From assembly GCA_037102815.1 (NCBI GenBank), contig BTPP01000002.1, forward strand, positions 4,464,001 to 4,528,000: 64,000 nt of DNA, in the 5' to 3' direction. Of this stretch, positions 1 through 10,178 are shown piece by piece (within the stretch, counting starts at the first letter, position 1; each line of letters opens with the position of its first letter). The notes under the pieces are model-generated. The model made no database searches. It had not been told where the DNA came from and worked only from the letters and a program-made list of their open reading frames with translations. The stretch is from Neurospora intermedia (Eukaryota; Ascomycota; Sordariomycetes; Sordariales; Sordariaceae). Position numbers and translations under genes: made by a program.

Positions 1-1309
1 TTAAGTATCTTGGGAGCACCTGAGAAGCAAAAATTGCATCCGCACTCCCTGCCATCCCAGTCGTCCAACAAAGACGGGAAGCAGCATCAATCGAGGTCAA
101 CATAAATGACCCCATTTCACTCTGTGTAATAGACGTTGAGTATCCGTGATGTCAAGGGAGAAGGTTTCACTTGACAACCACACTGCCATGCTCCGTATAT
201 GGTTCCAGAATTCCTCAGGCTTGGCAAGCGAGCTCGTGACGCGGTGCAGATTCGCAGGAGATCATGCCCTTGGCGCCATCCCAATTCCATGCTCGGCAAC
301 TCAAGCCGATGCACTTCTCTGACACAGGCCTGACAGGGTTCCCCAACCCGGTCCGGGTAGCGGGCGTTCCAGATCCCGATCTGCCCCTTCTCATGGCTGG
401 TTCCCCAAACAGGAAACTATTGTGCAATTCGAGAGTGGTGATAGGCCAGCCGGACAGGACTCCATCGGCCCCTACGACGCCATCTGTCGGCAAGTCACGT
501 TCTATCGATGCGAAATCTTGACGCCGACAAGCTGAAATCGGAATGAAAAGCCATACCGCGATCCCACAGATCTGGCCAGCCAACTAGCTCTTGTCATGGC
601 GTCCCTCCGGTCCAAGCAGGGCAGTCATGAAGCCTCTATTGCCCCAGCCATCCTTGCAAAGGCTCCTGTTGTACTCCTGCCTGTAACCAGCCCAGCACAT
701 GAACATAACACCATTTTCCAAGACATGCATACTCTCATCTTGGCTTGCATTGGAGCAAATGGGCATATGGTTCCCCTTGTGCCATCCGGATAGTCGTCAG
801 AGAGTTACAGATTCAACCAAGTTGTGCCCCCAGCCAGTATCACTGCTTCCACATAGGCGCCCTTCATCAAAGCCCTTGCTCACATTGGCATATCCATGTC
901 CCTCGAGAGCGCTATGTCTTGTGTGTCTCGACAATTCTTACCTCTTCTACTAGGCCTCCCCCTGAAAGAATTCCGGACGCCTCGACCGGAGTTGCTCTAT
1001 CGACCCAAAACGCAGCATCACTTCCGAGGCATCCACTTTACTTCACCTCTCCCTGTTCCCAGATTACATGTATTGGCGAGCGTTCGGCTGCCTGCCTGTT
1101 ATTTTCTTTCCACGGATCTCGATCGGGAGACGCCGCGGCCCGACTTTCGCAAGTTCTGAGCTGTCTCCTTGATCACGGTTGCCGTGTTTCTAGAACAGAT
1201 CTATCACCTCTTCGACACCGAGACACGCTTCGTGGCGTTGCCTTTGCGGCCCCTGCTGCGTTGAACATCCTTGCAGACGTCGGTGGCCCGGGTCTGGGTT
1301 CAGAAGAAA
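1..1309. other. Intergenic / 5' region, no supported gene
   Basis: I see no convincing gene here. The longest open frames overlap each other on both strands, begin at non-ATG codons and show no recognisable motif. The right part is the promoter and 5' UTR of the transcription factor that starts at 1310. Confidence 0.5.
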
Positions 1310-4300
1310 ATGAATCCAGGCGTCCAACATCCAAAAATACACACAAATCAATGGATTGTTGAACGGCATCGTGCCTTACCGCCGCCATCATCAGCCCATC
1401 TTGCTGCATTCGATGATCACTCACGGTCCTATTCTGCCGTCACCGACTCATATCCGACTAGCGGTGGCCCTTACGAGGTGTCGCCAGCGAAACGGGTAAA
1501 GATATCAGGCGTTCTAGCATCCTCAACTGCAGGCTGGGGCACAGGTCAACAGCATGGCCAAGATCATGATGCAGAAGTAGGGCCTTCTACTGAAACAGGC
1601 CCAAGAGCTTCCAAGTCCACTTACGGTGAGAAGAATGGCGATATCACGGTGAAAAAGTCCAACGCAATACCGCAAAGCGGCAGCACGAGCAGCAGTGTCA
1701 ACACCAACAACAAGTCTCGCCGGGTCCGCACTGGGTGTCTAACCTGCCGTGGCCGCCACCTCAAGTGCGATGAAGCCTTCCCGGAATGCAACAACTGCCG
1801 AAAGAGTTGTCGTGAATGCAAACGGGGTCTACGCCTGAACTTCATCGATACCCGAGTCAAAAGTCCGCCATTTGTGCCGCCCACGTTGGAGTGGTCAGGT
1901 ATGCCGTTCCATTCAGAAATCCAAGAATTCGGTGCCGGTACCGGAAGGCTGCATAACTGCATGGAAGATGCTGACACAAGGGTTACTACAGTACAATTTC
2001 ATGACGAGTCGCGGCTGATTGCGTCGGAGTATCAGGGTGGATTGGGACGCTATCCCCGGCTGGATCAGAACACCGCCCTCACGCCGCCTCATGAGACAGA
2101 ACTGAATGCCACGCTCCGTGTTGTTGCTCAGAAACAGGATGCCGGTGACGGCAAGACCTACCACCCGGACAACGACGTCACTCCGGGTCATGGTGAACAG
2201 AATGTGGTTGACGATGGCGGTGAAGCTGGCTTGATAATAAAACTCTCCCCAAACCAGCCCATTTACGATGGAAATCAGATTTTCCAACCCCAAGATCTGC
2301 ACCTGCGGAATGACAGCGACGGCCCTTTTACGATGCGGGTCAAGATCTCACAAGTAAGCACAATGTATTGTCAGTGTCATCATCCAGAATACACTTTTAC
2401 TGACGGAAGTTCAACAGCACCACACAGCAAAGGATGGCTGGGCTTCACAAGCCCAAGGATACAGGAGGAGCGAGGTATCAGCGAGTGCGGTGCCTTCTTT
2501 TCTCCAGCAAAGCCATCAAAGTCAGTCTGCACGGCAAAGCGTTCCTATGACGACCTACGGGCTGCAAACCAGCCAAACCCAGCACGCGCCCGAAGCCATG
2601 TCAGAAAACTCGACAGCCAGAAATACCCCGGTCAAGAAAACAACTGTCGAACGGGAATACCTCAGCACGGATTCCGAAATCCATCTTATGCAAGTGTTCA
2701 TTAGCGAAGTCGCACCCTGGATGGACATCCTTAGTAAAGGCAGGCATTTCGCCAACGTGATGCCCGACCTAGCCCTCAAATCACCCATGCTTCTCAATGC
2801 TCTCCTAGCCTGTGGCACCATGCACATCTCCCTAACACAACAACAACAACAACAACAACAATCTTCTTCCCAGCCTTCCGGTATCAGCACTATCAACAAA
2901 GCCTGTTCGTACTACGATCTCGCAATGATGGAGCTCTTGCATAACCTCGAGCAGACTGGCCCACCATCGGACCGCAATGCAGCCGAGTGTGCCACCGCGG
3001 CTACTGTGCTCAACGCGTACGACATTATGAACAGCGGTGGGAACCCGTCCCCATCCCCGTTCCCGTTCCCGTTATCGAGATCGCAGCAGCAGCAGCAGCA
3101 GCAACAGCAGCGGGTAGCAATAAATTACCACATCGCCGGCTGCGCCAGGGCGCTGGTAAAGGAATGCGGGTGGAACGCGAACTCGGCGTCTGCGGCGGGG
3201 ACTGGTGTGGGGGAAGGTTGTTTCTGGTTCAACGGGTGTATGGAGGTGCTCAGCTGTTTGCAGCCGACGCTGGCGATGATGAACTCGTGGCAGCAGACCC
3301 CAACTGTTTGGGATCCCGATCAGTGGGGGCTGGATGTGAATGTTGACCGATGGGCGACTGCTGCGAATAGTACGGCAGCTACGGGGAACGGCAGTAATCT
3401 GAAAATGATTGAAAATGATGACCAGTCGCCCTTTGGGATTCGTCGGCTCGGTGCTTCGGGCGGTGGGGGATACGGCACTGGCAACGGCAGCGGAGAGGAA
3501 GAGCTTTGGGCGCAACGCATCCTGTACGTCCTCGCTAAGGTTGTCAACTTTTGCTCTGCAAACAACAACAGCGTGTCACGATACCAAGAAACCTCGCCTC
3601 ACGACGAACAGATGCGTCTCCAGAGGCGATTCACGGAGTGGAAGAGCCTCAATGACATGTGCGACGCCTGGAAAAGCAACTGTCCGCGATCAATGCGGCC
3701 GTATGGATATGTTCGCTCGTCCTCGAGCGGGTCGTTGTTTCCTAATGTCTGGTAAGCTTCATCTCTTTACCCATTTCCATGTGCAAGATTAAATGACTAA
3801 CAAGCCTCGTTGTTTTAAAGGCTCATCAAACGCCCTGCCCTCATCGCCCGCCTCTTCTACCATGTAGCCATGTGCATCCTCGCCCAAGTAAACCCCGTCA
3901 GTCCGCGCGATAGCGACGCCAACCGCGAGCTTCAGCAACATCACGCTCGGCAGGTGTGCGGTATTGCCGCGCATAACACAGATCGTGTCGTGGCGTCGAT
4001 AGTGACTCGCTGCGTTGCGACCGTGGGCGGTGTGCTATCTGATCGAGCTGAGCAGACCGAGGCACTGGCTATCCTTGAGAGGATCAGCACCGAGACTGGG
4101 TGGAGGTTGGGTAGCTTGGTGACTGATATGAAGAGGGCTTGGAGCTGGGGAGTTGTTGAGATGCCAAACGGTGGTGGTGGTACAAATGCTGCTAACGGGA
4201 ACAACAATAGAGGAGGAGGAGGTGAAGGAGGAAAAGCCTTCGCTTCGGCACTGCTTAGTGCTGGCGGTCTGACCTCAGCGACAGGGCAGACAACAATGGA

Positions 4301-4691
4301 GTTACCGATTCCGTTGCCTTCGAGACCGCCTTCTATATTACAGTTTTTCGGCACGTCATCCCAGGCTCAGCAACAACAGGTGCCAGCTGCCAGGACTCCT
4401 TCCACAGCGGCAGTAACTACGTACTCCAACTCACCTACTATACCTAATTTGACGGCTGCTCAACCAAATCTTGCCATCACTCCCTCAAGCAGCCGACACC
4501 ACACGCATCAGACACATCAGACTCGTCCGACACACCAAAGCAGACCTAGTCCGCCTTCTTCGGCTGTGGGCGTTAATCAGCAAGCATACCAGAGATGGTA
4601 CCAACAGGCCCCGTCGCCTATAAGGTCAGGCACCACGAGTTCACAGCATATGGAAGGGGCAGGAGGCTCCTCTTCTCTGGGATGGGGTTAA
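1310..4691 (+). CDS. Zn2Cys6 transcription factor with Fungal_trans_2-type C-terminal region
   Basis: Predicted nuclear DNA-binding regulator of about 1082 residues in three exons (1310-2353, 2418-3751, 3821-4691). Introns 2354-2417 and 3752-3820 have GT..AG ends and keep the frame; the first has an ACTGAC branch site. The start is the ATG at 1310, followed by a basic PAKRVK stretch that may be a nuclear signal. The binuclear zinc cluster lies at about residues 140-175 (TGCLTCRGRHLKCDE, then CNNCRKS and CRECKRG), a form typical of regulators with the Fungal_trans_2 domain. The matching domain begins in exon 2 around HLMQVFISEVAPWMD and LLNALLACGTMH. Two polyglutamine runs coded by CAA (2838-2871) and CAG (about 3083-3111), a poly-Gly/Asn stretch and a Ser/Thr/Gln-rich tail interrupt or follow it. 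The target genes cannot be told from sequence. It converges on the small secreted-protein gene at 5058-5598. Confidence 0.88.
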
Positions 4692-5057
4692 GATCGCCTA
4701 CAATGGACTCTACAGGAACGTTTCATTATGGTAGACTTCTCAAGTTCCCTGTCATCACTAGAATTTCGCTCCACGTTTTGTTCCATTGGGTTATATTGCG
4801 AGGCTACTTAAGTGCCTAGAACTTCGAGATCCAAGAGAGAGTATTTGATAATCATATCAACAGCCCGCACATTCCATCAATAAATAAAATCCACCATCAT
4901 CATCAAAATACGACTCCTGGTCCATGGAAGGCAACCAGTGTCACGCCAACTCGAAAGAAGCGAAGATAAACCAACTCATCATCATCCCATCTCAGCAGCA
5001 CTTTCATGACCGCTGCCCCCTCTGAGCCCTCTGAGCCCCTGTGACATGACAGAGAAC
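4692..5057. other. 3' convergent intergenic region
   Basis: This 366-base space lies between two genes that end towards each other. It should hold the 3' UTRs of both. I see no other feature. Confidence 0.5.
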
Positions 5058-5598
5058 TTAGGCCTTGGTGGTGGTGCTCTGAGGAACATAGCCCTCAACC
5101 TTGTCGACAACCGCCTTCTCGAGGGCGACAGCGTCAAGGACAACCTCGCCGGCATCGTTGGCGGCGAGGTTAAGGCACGAGAGCAGGCAGCCCGCGCAAG
5201 CGGTGGGGTCGGCGGTGCACACGGCGGTGAGGCAATTGACGAGGCATTGCGTCTGGGGGTGGATGTCAGTGACAAGAGTTCAATCATAGGTAGGTAGATA
5301 GGTAGGTAAGGTAGGCAAGGTAGGCAAGGTAGGCAAGGTAGGTTGGCGTTGGGGGCTTGGGAGGATGATGGGGATGGGGATGTCGTACAGGAATGATTTG
5401 CTATAGTGAGATATTACTTTGTTAGCAAGCTGAATCGACGTTTACTACACATATGGTAGCCAAGAAGGAGGCAGAGCGGACGGGAAGGGGGAAACTCACG
5501 CGCTGCTCAAGGCCATTGATGGACTGGTCCATGCGGGCGGCAGGGGATGCCATGGCCAGGCCGGCGAGGGCGGAGGTGAGGACGGTGGTGAAGAACAT
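5058..5598 (-). CDS. Small cysteine-rich secreted protein (about 97 aa)
   Basis: Two-exon minus-strand gene not obvious from open frames alone. Exon 1 (5598-5500) codes an N-terminal signal sequence, MFFTTVLTSALAGLAMASPA, then a short linker ending NGLEQR. A GTGAGT donor at 5499 and a CCCCCAG acceptor at 5253, preceded by a CTGAC branch site, join it in phase 0 to exon 2 (5252-5058). Exon 2 holds six cysteines in the pattern QCLVNCLTAVC, ACAGC, LLSC, then a helical Val/Ala/Glu-rich tail ending QSTTTKA. The intron is long (247 bases) for this genome. An internal GCTAAC...CTATAG signal would instead allow two introns around a 12-base microexon adding four residues. A TATAAAG box lies about 127 bases upstream. 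I do not recognise the family; six cysteines suggest three disulfides and an extracellular role. Confidence 0.75.
5288..5345. repeat. GGTAGG/GGTAGGCAA short tandem repeat
   Basis: Tandem GGTAGGTA units pass into four GGTAGGCAA-like 9-base units. It lies inside the intron of the small secreted-protein gene, so it is transcribed. Confidence 0.85.
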
Positions 5599-5724
5599 TT
5601 TGTAGGGTAGGTTTTGATTTTGGTGGAAGGTCGAGGAGTGCTTGTTGGTTGATGGTTGATGAGGAACTGTGGATGTGAAGGCTGATGGTTTTTTTTCTGG
5701 TCAGAGTCTAGGAAACTTGCTCCT

Positions 5725-5731
5725 CTTTATA
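5725..5731 (-). promoter_or_regulatory. Probable TATA box of the small secreted-protein gene
   Basis: Minus-strand TATAAAG, about 127 bases upstream of the ATG at 5598. Position and match fit a fungal core promoter; this is inference from sequence only. Confidence 0.5.
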
Positions 5732-5751
5732 GAAGTTCATTGTCAAAGAAA

Positions 5752-5848
5752 GGTCGCCTCCACGGTCATCGTCGCCTCTACGGTCATCGTCGCCTTCACG
5801 GTCATCGTCGCCTCCACCGTCATCATCACCCCCACGGTCATCCACGCA
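5752..5848. repeat. 18-base minisatellite (about five units)
   Basis: Head-to-tail copies of an 18-base unit of the form CCTCCACGGTCATCGTCG, with a few substitutions, just upstream of the TATA box of the 5598 gene. The period is a multiple of three, so both strands stay open, but there is no sign that it is translated. Confidence 0.9.
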
Positions 5849-7639
5849 GTCCAAGAAATCACTTGCTCAACGAGGTAGCCCTTGGAAGACCGGTGTGATA
5901 TTGAAAATGACTCGACATCGTCGATCTGCATCCTGTCCTTACTCCATCCATCAATAGAACAGTAAGAGCGGCACAACAATCATCATCCTCTATCCCCCCT
6001 CCATCCCCCCTTTGAAGCCTGGTGGTTGTCGATTTCAGCTCTGCCATTTTAGACACAATCGGCGATCCTTCCTTGTTTTCGAGCCAGGTGTTCTATCCAG
6101 CCTGCGAACGTGGTTGTCGAACAAGTTCTAACTGGTTATCACTTACCTTAACCAGGACCTACCTTACGTCTAGAGGTACCTTACCTTATACAGCGCCTAC
6201 CTTCCTACCTAGGCACCTTAGACACATCGGGTTCGTTCCATAGCGCGCCACCTGGGTTGTAGAAAAGGATCTTTGCGATGTTCTTGCAACTGGAAAACAC
6301 ATTTCATGATGATTTTTACACGAACATGATCCATGGATCAGTTTGAGACGGCAAGACCATCTCCAGGATGACTTTGAACCCGTCTCTAATACCAAAATAA
6401 TTTACTTGAGCAAAATCGCCTGCTATGAAAATGATTTTCAGAAACAATCCCTTAGGTGAGATATTTACATCAGAAATTAATATAATGAAGGACTATCACC
6501 AATATACCTCTAGTTTCACCTAACAAGAACATCCCTACCTCCAGGCGTTGATTTCTCCAGCATGGAACTAATCCATGAACAAGTTCCAATACAAAATCAT
6601 ACACTTCATTAGAAAATTTTACAACTATTGGACAATCCCGAAGATCCTTTTCTTCACAACCTGGGTAGCGCGCTTTGGTTGAGAATGAGAGGCAATTACG
6701 TATCTCCAACTCACTAGATTGAAGAAGTCCAAGCAACCACAGAGAGCAAGTGCATAGCATAGGTAGTAGGCCTTCTCAGCCATGGAATGCACACACCAAT
6801 GACATTCATTCAGTTGTTGTTCCCACTCTTTGCCGACATTGATCGGCGCGGGAAGCACACACAACCTGCATGTGTCAAAATGGTTCTAACTATTGAATCC
6901 GGGGGGGCCGTCCCGCAACCCGCAGCGGCCCGTACGTTGCATCCGGGGAGTCGTAATCAAAGACTATCACTACTACCTTGGCAGAGCGGCACAGGCTTGG
7001 ACGAGTGTCGAGTCCTTGCATCAATATCTATGCTTGTCAGCCGTCACTACACTACCACGCGTAGGGATCTTGTGTCTTTACGCTAAATGTTGTCACGTTC
7101 CTTCAAAATGTTGCCACTTTTCCTTTACGCTGGCTGGCTGGTTGGAGGGGATCCAAAACGCAGCATGATGCAAATCCGGAAACACGGCAAGGCAGCCTCA
7201 CTTGATGCCTTAATCCCTAGAGGTAGCTACCTACTGTCAGCAGCAGTGGACGAAGCCCAGTTGGTTGAGAGGCTGAGATGAAGTGTGATTAACTAACACA
7301 AATGAGACGTTCCTACTGCTGGTACCTTCCAAGATCGTCGGCGAGAGCAGGTTGAGCAGCTCGTATTCATCCTTCAATCTCTGTTCACCCCAAAATGTGA
7401 CAGTGTTTGTTGAGCCAGCTGAGCTCCTAATGAAGAGGCTTCGAGACTCCGCGGGAGTCGTCCAACCAAAGACATTGCTTATCTCAAGCCTTTAGCAAGT
7501 CCAAGGTTGAGGCTATACGTAATCTGAAGTCTTCCCATTACCCCATGATTGCAATTAGACATCAGGCTCAGCCCATCGCAAGTCTGATACCACCCTTTAC
7601 AGCCCAACCATCAACACCAAGTCCCCGGCAGACGCCAAG
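5849..7639. other. Intergenic; TACCTA-rich and AT-rich parts, possible relic
   Basis: About 6130-6240 is dense in ACCTTACC/TACCTAGG motifs, including CTAGAGGTACC at 6170. About 6270-6870 is noticeably AT-rich compared with its flanks and has two overlapping minus-strand open frames (6470-6760, 6625-6864) that look protein-like but match nothing I can name. They may be a decayed element or gene. About 7550-7639 is the 5' side of the sedolisin pseudogene. Confidence 0.4.
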
Positions 7640-9301
7640 ATGCGAGCGACACTGGTGGTCGTCCTCTTCCACTTCTCTCTGGCCTTTGCACTGGCTGACA
7701 GACGGACAGTGCTAAGAGCGGCCATCTCGCCAGCGGCCTCGCACTGGAAGAGGAGGGTAAGACTTGCTAGTGACCAGGTTCTTCACATCGACCTGGCACT
7801 TGCTGTCGATCAAGACATCTCTGGCAAAGCAGCCCAGGCCCTCGAGAGTATCTCGGACCCTGACTCGGCCAGCTTTGGACAACACTGGACTCCAAACAGG
7901 ATCGCCCCGTTCTTTGCACCACCCAAGGAAAGCATCCGCCAAGTGGGGAGATGGCTCAAACAGCTCTGGAGTGCCGCGGTCGGCCATGCGCCTGTCTAGG
8001 GACGGCAACCTTCTTGTCGTTTAACGTCAGCGTGAGGTAAGCCGAGCAGCTGCTGGAAGCCGAATTCCACCTGTACCGCCATCTTAATAATACCACAACG
8101 CAAACGGCGTCGGAGCGGTACTCGTTGCCGGCGCGAGTGGCCAGGTACATCGACTATGTCCTGCCCGCTCCGGACCCGGACCCGGTCTCGCCGGCGCCCA
8201 AGTCTGTTGCAGTGCAATGCCCGCCGCCTCCCAAGGTAGAAATAGGCGCTCGTCGGACGCGCGACGTCGACTGCCTGCAATATGTTGCGCCGCAGTGCCT
8301 CCGGCAGCTGTACAACATGGACGACGGCGCCGGCCAGACAGCTCACCCCAACAACTCACTCGGTGTATATACGCCTTCCTACAGCGCGTGACTGGCCGAA
8401 GACCTCAACATGTTCTTCGGCGACTTCGCCCCGAACCTGGTCAGTCAGCGGCCCAATTTTATGTCGATCACGGGCGGGACGCGCCAGACCGAGTACCAGT
8501 TGACCAACCTCAACCTCGAGCCCAACCTGGACTACGAGTACATTATGGCCATGACCAAGCCGATCCCCGTGACCAACATCCAAGTGGGCGAATTGGTCGT
8601 GGAGGGCAACGTCAACATCATGCTAGCCACCTTCAATGCGCACTACTGCCGCACCGGCCTGGATCCGCAATTCGACCCTGTGTACCCGGACCCGGCGCCG
8701 GGGGTTACAACGCAAGCGACTGCGGCACGCACGTCCCGCCGCGCGTCATCGCCATCATGTATGCGTGGAACGAGCGCGGGCCCGCCGACCAGCTGACCTA
8801 CTGTATCGACCCTAATAACCCCAAGAACAGTACGGCCAGCGAGGGGTTCTTTGCGTCTGTCTTTCCCGCGTCGTTCCCATGGGTCACGTCGGTCGGCGGC
8901 ACGCAATTCCTGCCCGTCGTTTCCAACGGCAGCAGCAGCACGACGGCTAGTAGTGGCGTGCCGCCGCCGTCGTCGTCATTCCCGGGCGCCGCCGAGCTGG
9001 CGCGGCAGGGTTACTTCAACGGCTCAAGTAGGGGCTACCCGGACGTCTGGGCCATGGCGCGGAGCTTTCTGGTCGCGACGCACGGCTGCACGCCGGCAAG
9101 AGCACCGTCGGGTTGCTCAACCCTGTGCTGTATTCTGCCGCTGCGCGGAAGGCAGGCGTGTTGCGCGATGTGCAGCTGGGCAAGAATCACGGGTGCGGAG
9201 TCGGCGAGGCGTTCCCCGCCTGGCGGGCGTGGGATGATGTGACTAGGTTAGGAACGCCGGACTTTGAGAAGCTGAAGGAGTTGTACCTCAGTTTACCATG
9301 A
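7640..9301 (+). pseudogene. Sedolisin (S53, tripeptidyl-peptidase type) pseudogene
   Basis: The ATG at 7640 begins a signal-like sequence (MRATLVVVLFHFSLAFALA) followed by a pro-kumamolisin activation domain with the family phrase ALESISDPDSASFGQHW. Further sedolisin segments follow in changing frames: the propeptide end near ARVARYIDYVLPAPDPDP; CLQYVAPQCLRQLYNM; the catalytic-domain part FPASFPWVTSVGGTQFLP; the YPDVWAMA block; and the C-terminal LLNPVLYSAA and GCGVGEAFPAWRAWD up to the stop at 9299-9301. At least four frame changes or stops separate these pieces. The segment that should carry the GTSxSTP motif with the catalytic serine, between YPDVWAMARSFLVATHG and LLNP, is missing. Intact family members are about 600 residues, secreted and acid-active; this copy cannot make one. 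Base composition stays GC-rich, so decay looks like ordinary mutation rather than heavy RIP. Confidence 0.88.
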
Positions 9302-9674
9302 AGTTGGCTCGGTTGGGTAGACTTGGAAGAGACCTGTTGGACGGTCGTTTCTTGACGGGTGATGGGCCGTGGGCGGGGGAGTGAGAAATTCAAGATTTGC
9401 TGAGCTTGTTGGTACTTTGTAAACGAACTTATGGCCAATAGGCAGAATGCTTGCCCGTCCTGTGCCACACTGCTACATGCAACCAGAGGGGTAACTCTAG
9501 TTCATAAAGCAGAGTGCTCAGCACCCTCCCAGCTTGACCTCGTGTCGTCTCTTTTTATTTATCGCCAGTTTCTTGCCATCCTTGTCACAGTCACGTCAAA
9601 CCATCCGCCTGATTCTTCCTACACTCGACATAGACGGAGTCCCCTAGCCATCTGCTGCAAACCTCCTTGACAAC
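9302..9674. other. Intergenic / promoter of the 9675 gene
   Basis: 373 bases between the protease pseudogene and the next gene. The pyrimidine-rich stretch before 9675 fits a fungal 5' UTR. Nothing else was seen. Confidence 0.5.
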
Positions 9675-10178
9675 ATGAGTACCCTGACAACCAGCGACGC
9701 GGCAAAGTCTGAGCAAAAGCTGCCTTCGCGTGAGGAGCAGCTAGCCACAATGACCGCACGGCTGGAAGAGTTTCAAAAGCAAAACCCCTCGGCCGATCTC
9801 AAGCTCGAACAGAAGTGGTGGGTGCCGAGCCTGGATTTCGGCATCTTGTTGCAGGTAAGGGATGCCCCTTTCTTCTTCTTCCCGTGATGAACCTGTGATA
9901 CCGCACAATCAAGACGCTGAAGTGAAATTCAGGATGCTCTTCCACAAGATATCAACGCCGAATTCGGCGCCATCTTTGCACAGCTCTTCCAGGACAAGTT
10001 TGCCCCCGAGGCCGTGGCCAAGGCACGCAAACAGTCGGGGGAACTGCTCCAGGCAGAGTATCCCCAGGTGCTAGAGAGGGTGGAGGAGATGGTGTTTAAG
10101 AATGAGGCGCAGTTGGCCGAGTTGCACCGCCATTTACAGGGGGTTGATTCGATCGGATGTGCGGGCGGAAACTGCTGA
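9675..10178 (+). CDS. Hypothetical small acidic helical protein (141 aa)
   Basis: Exon 1 (9675-9854) starts at the ATG at 9675, right after a pyrimidine-rich leader, and ends GILLQ. A GTAAGG donor at 9855 and an ATTCAG acceptor at 9931-9932 (78-base intron, GCTGA branch site) join it in phase 0 to exon 2 (9933-10178). Exon 2 begins with Asp and has no ATG near its start, so a plain ORF scan misses it. The protein is rich in Glu, Gln, Ala and Leu and probably mostly helical (EEQLATMTARLEEFQKQ; KARKQSGELLQAEYPQVLE). It ends in a small Gly/Cys tail, IGCAGGNC. There is no signal peptide or membrane segment, so it is probably cytosolic. I recognise no family. The clean splice and unbroken frame make it a likely real gene. 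Confidence 0.72.

Noticed and set aside
215-583. A 122-codon minus-strand open frame
   Set aside because: It begins at TTG, not ATG, and overlaps a competing plus-strand frame without any recognisable domain.
745-1362. A 205-codon plus-strand open frame
   Set aside because: It overlaps the start of the transcription factor gene, has no motif, an atypical mix of His/Cys/Arg, and is probably chance in GC-rich leader DNA.
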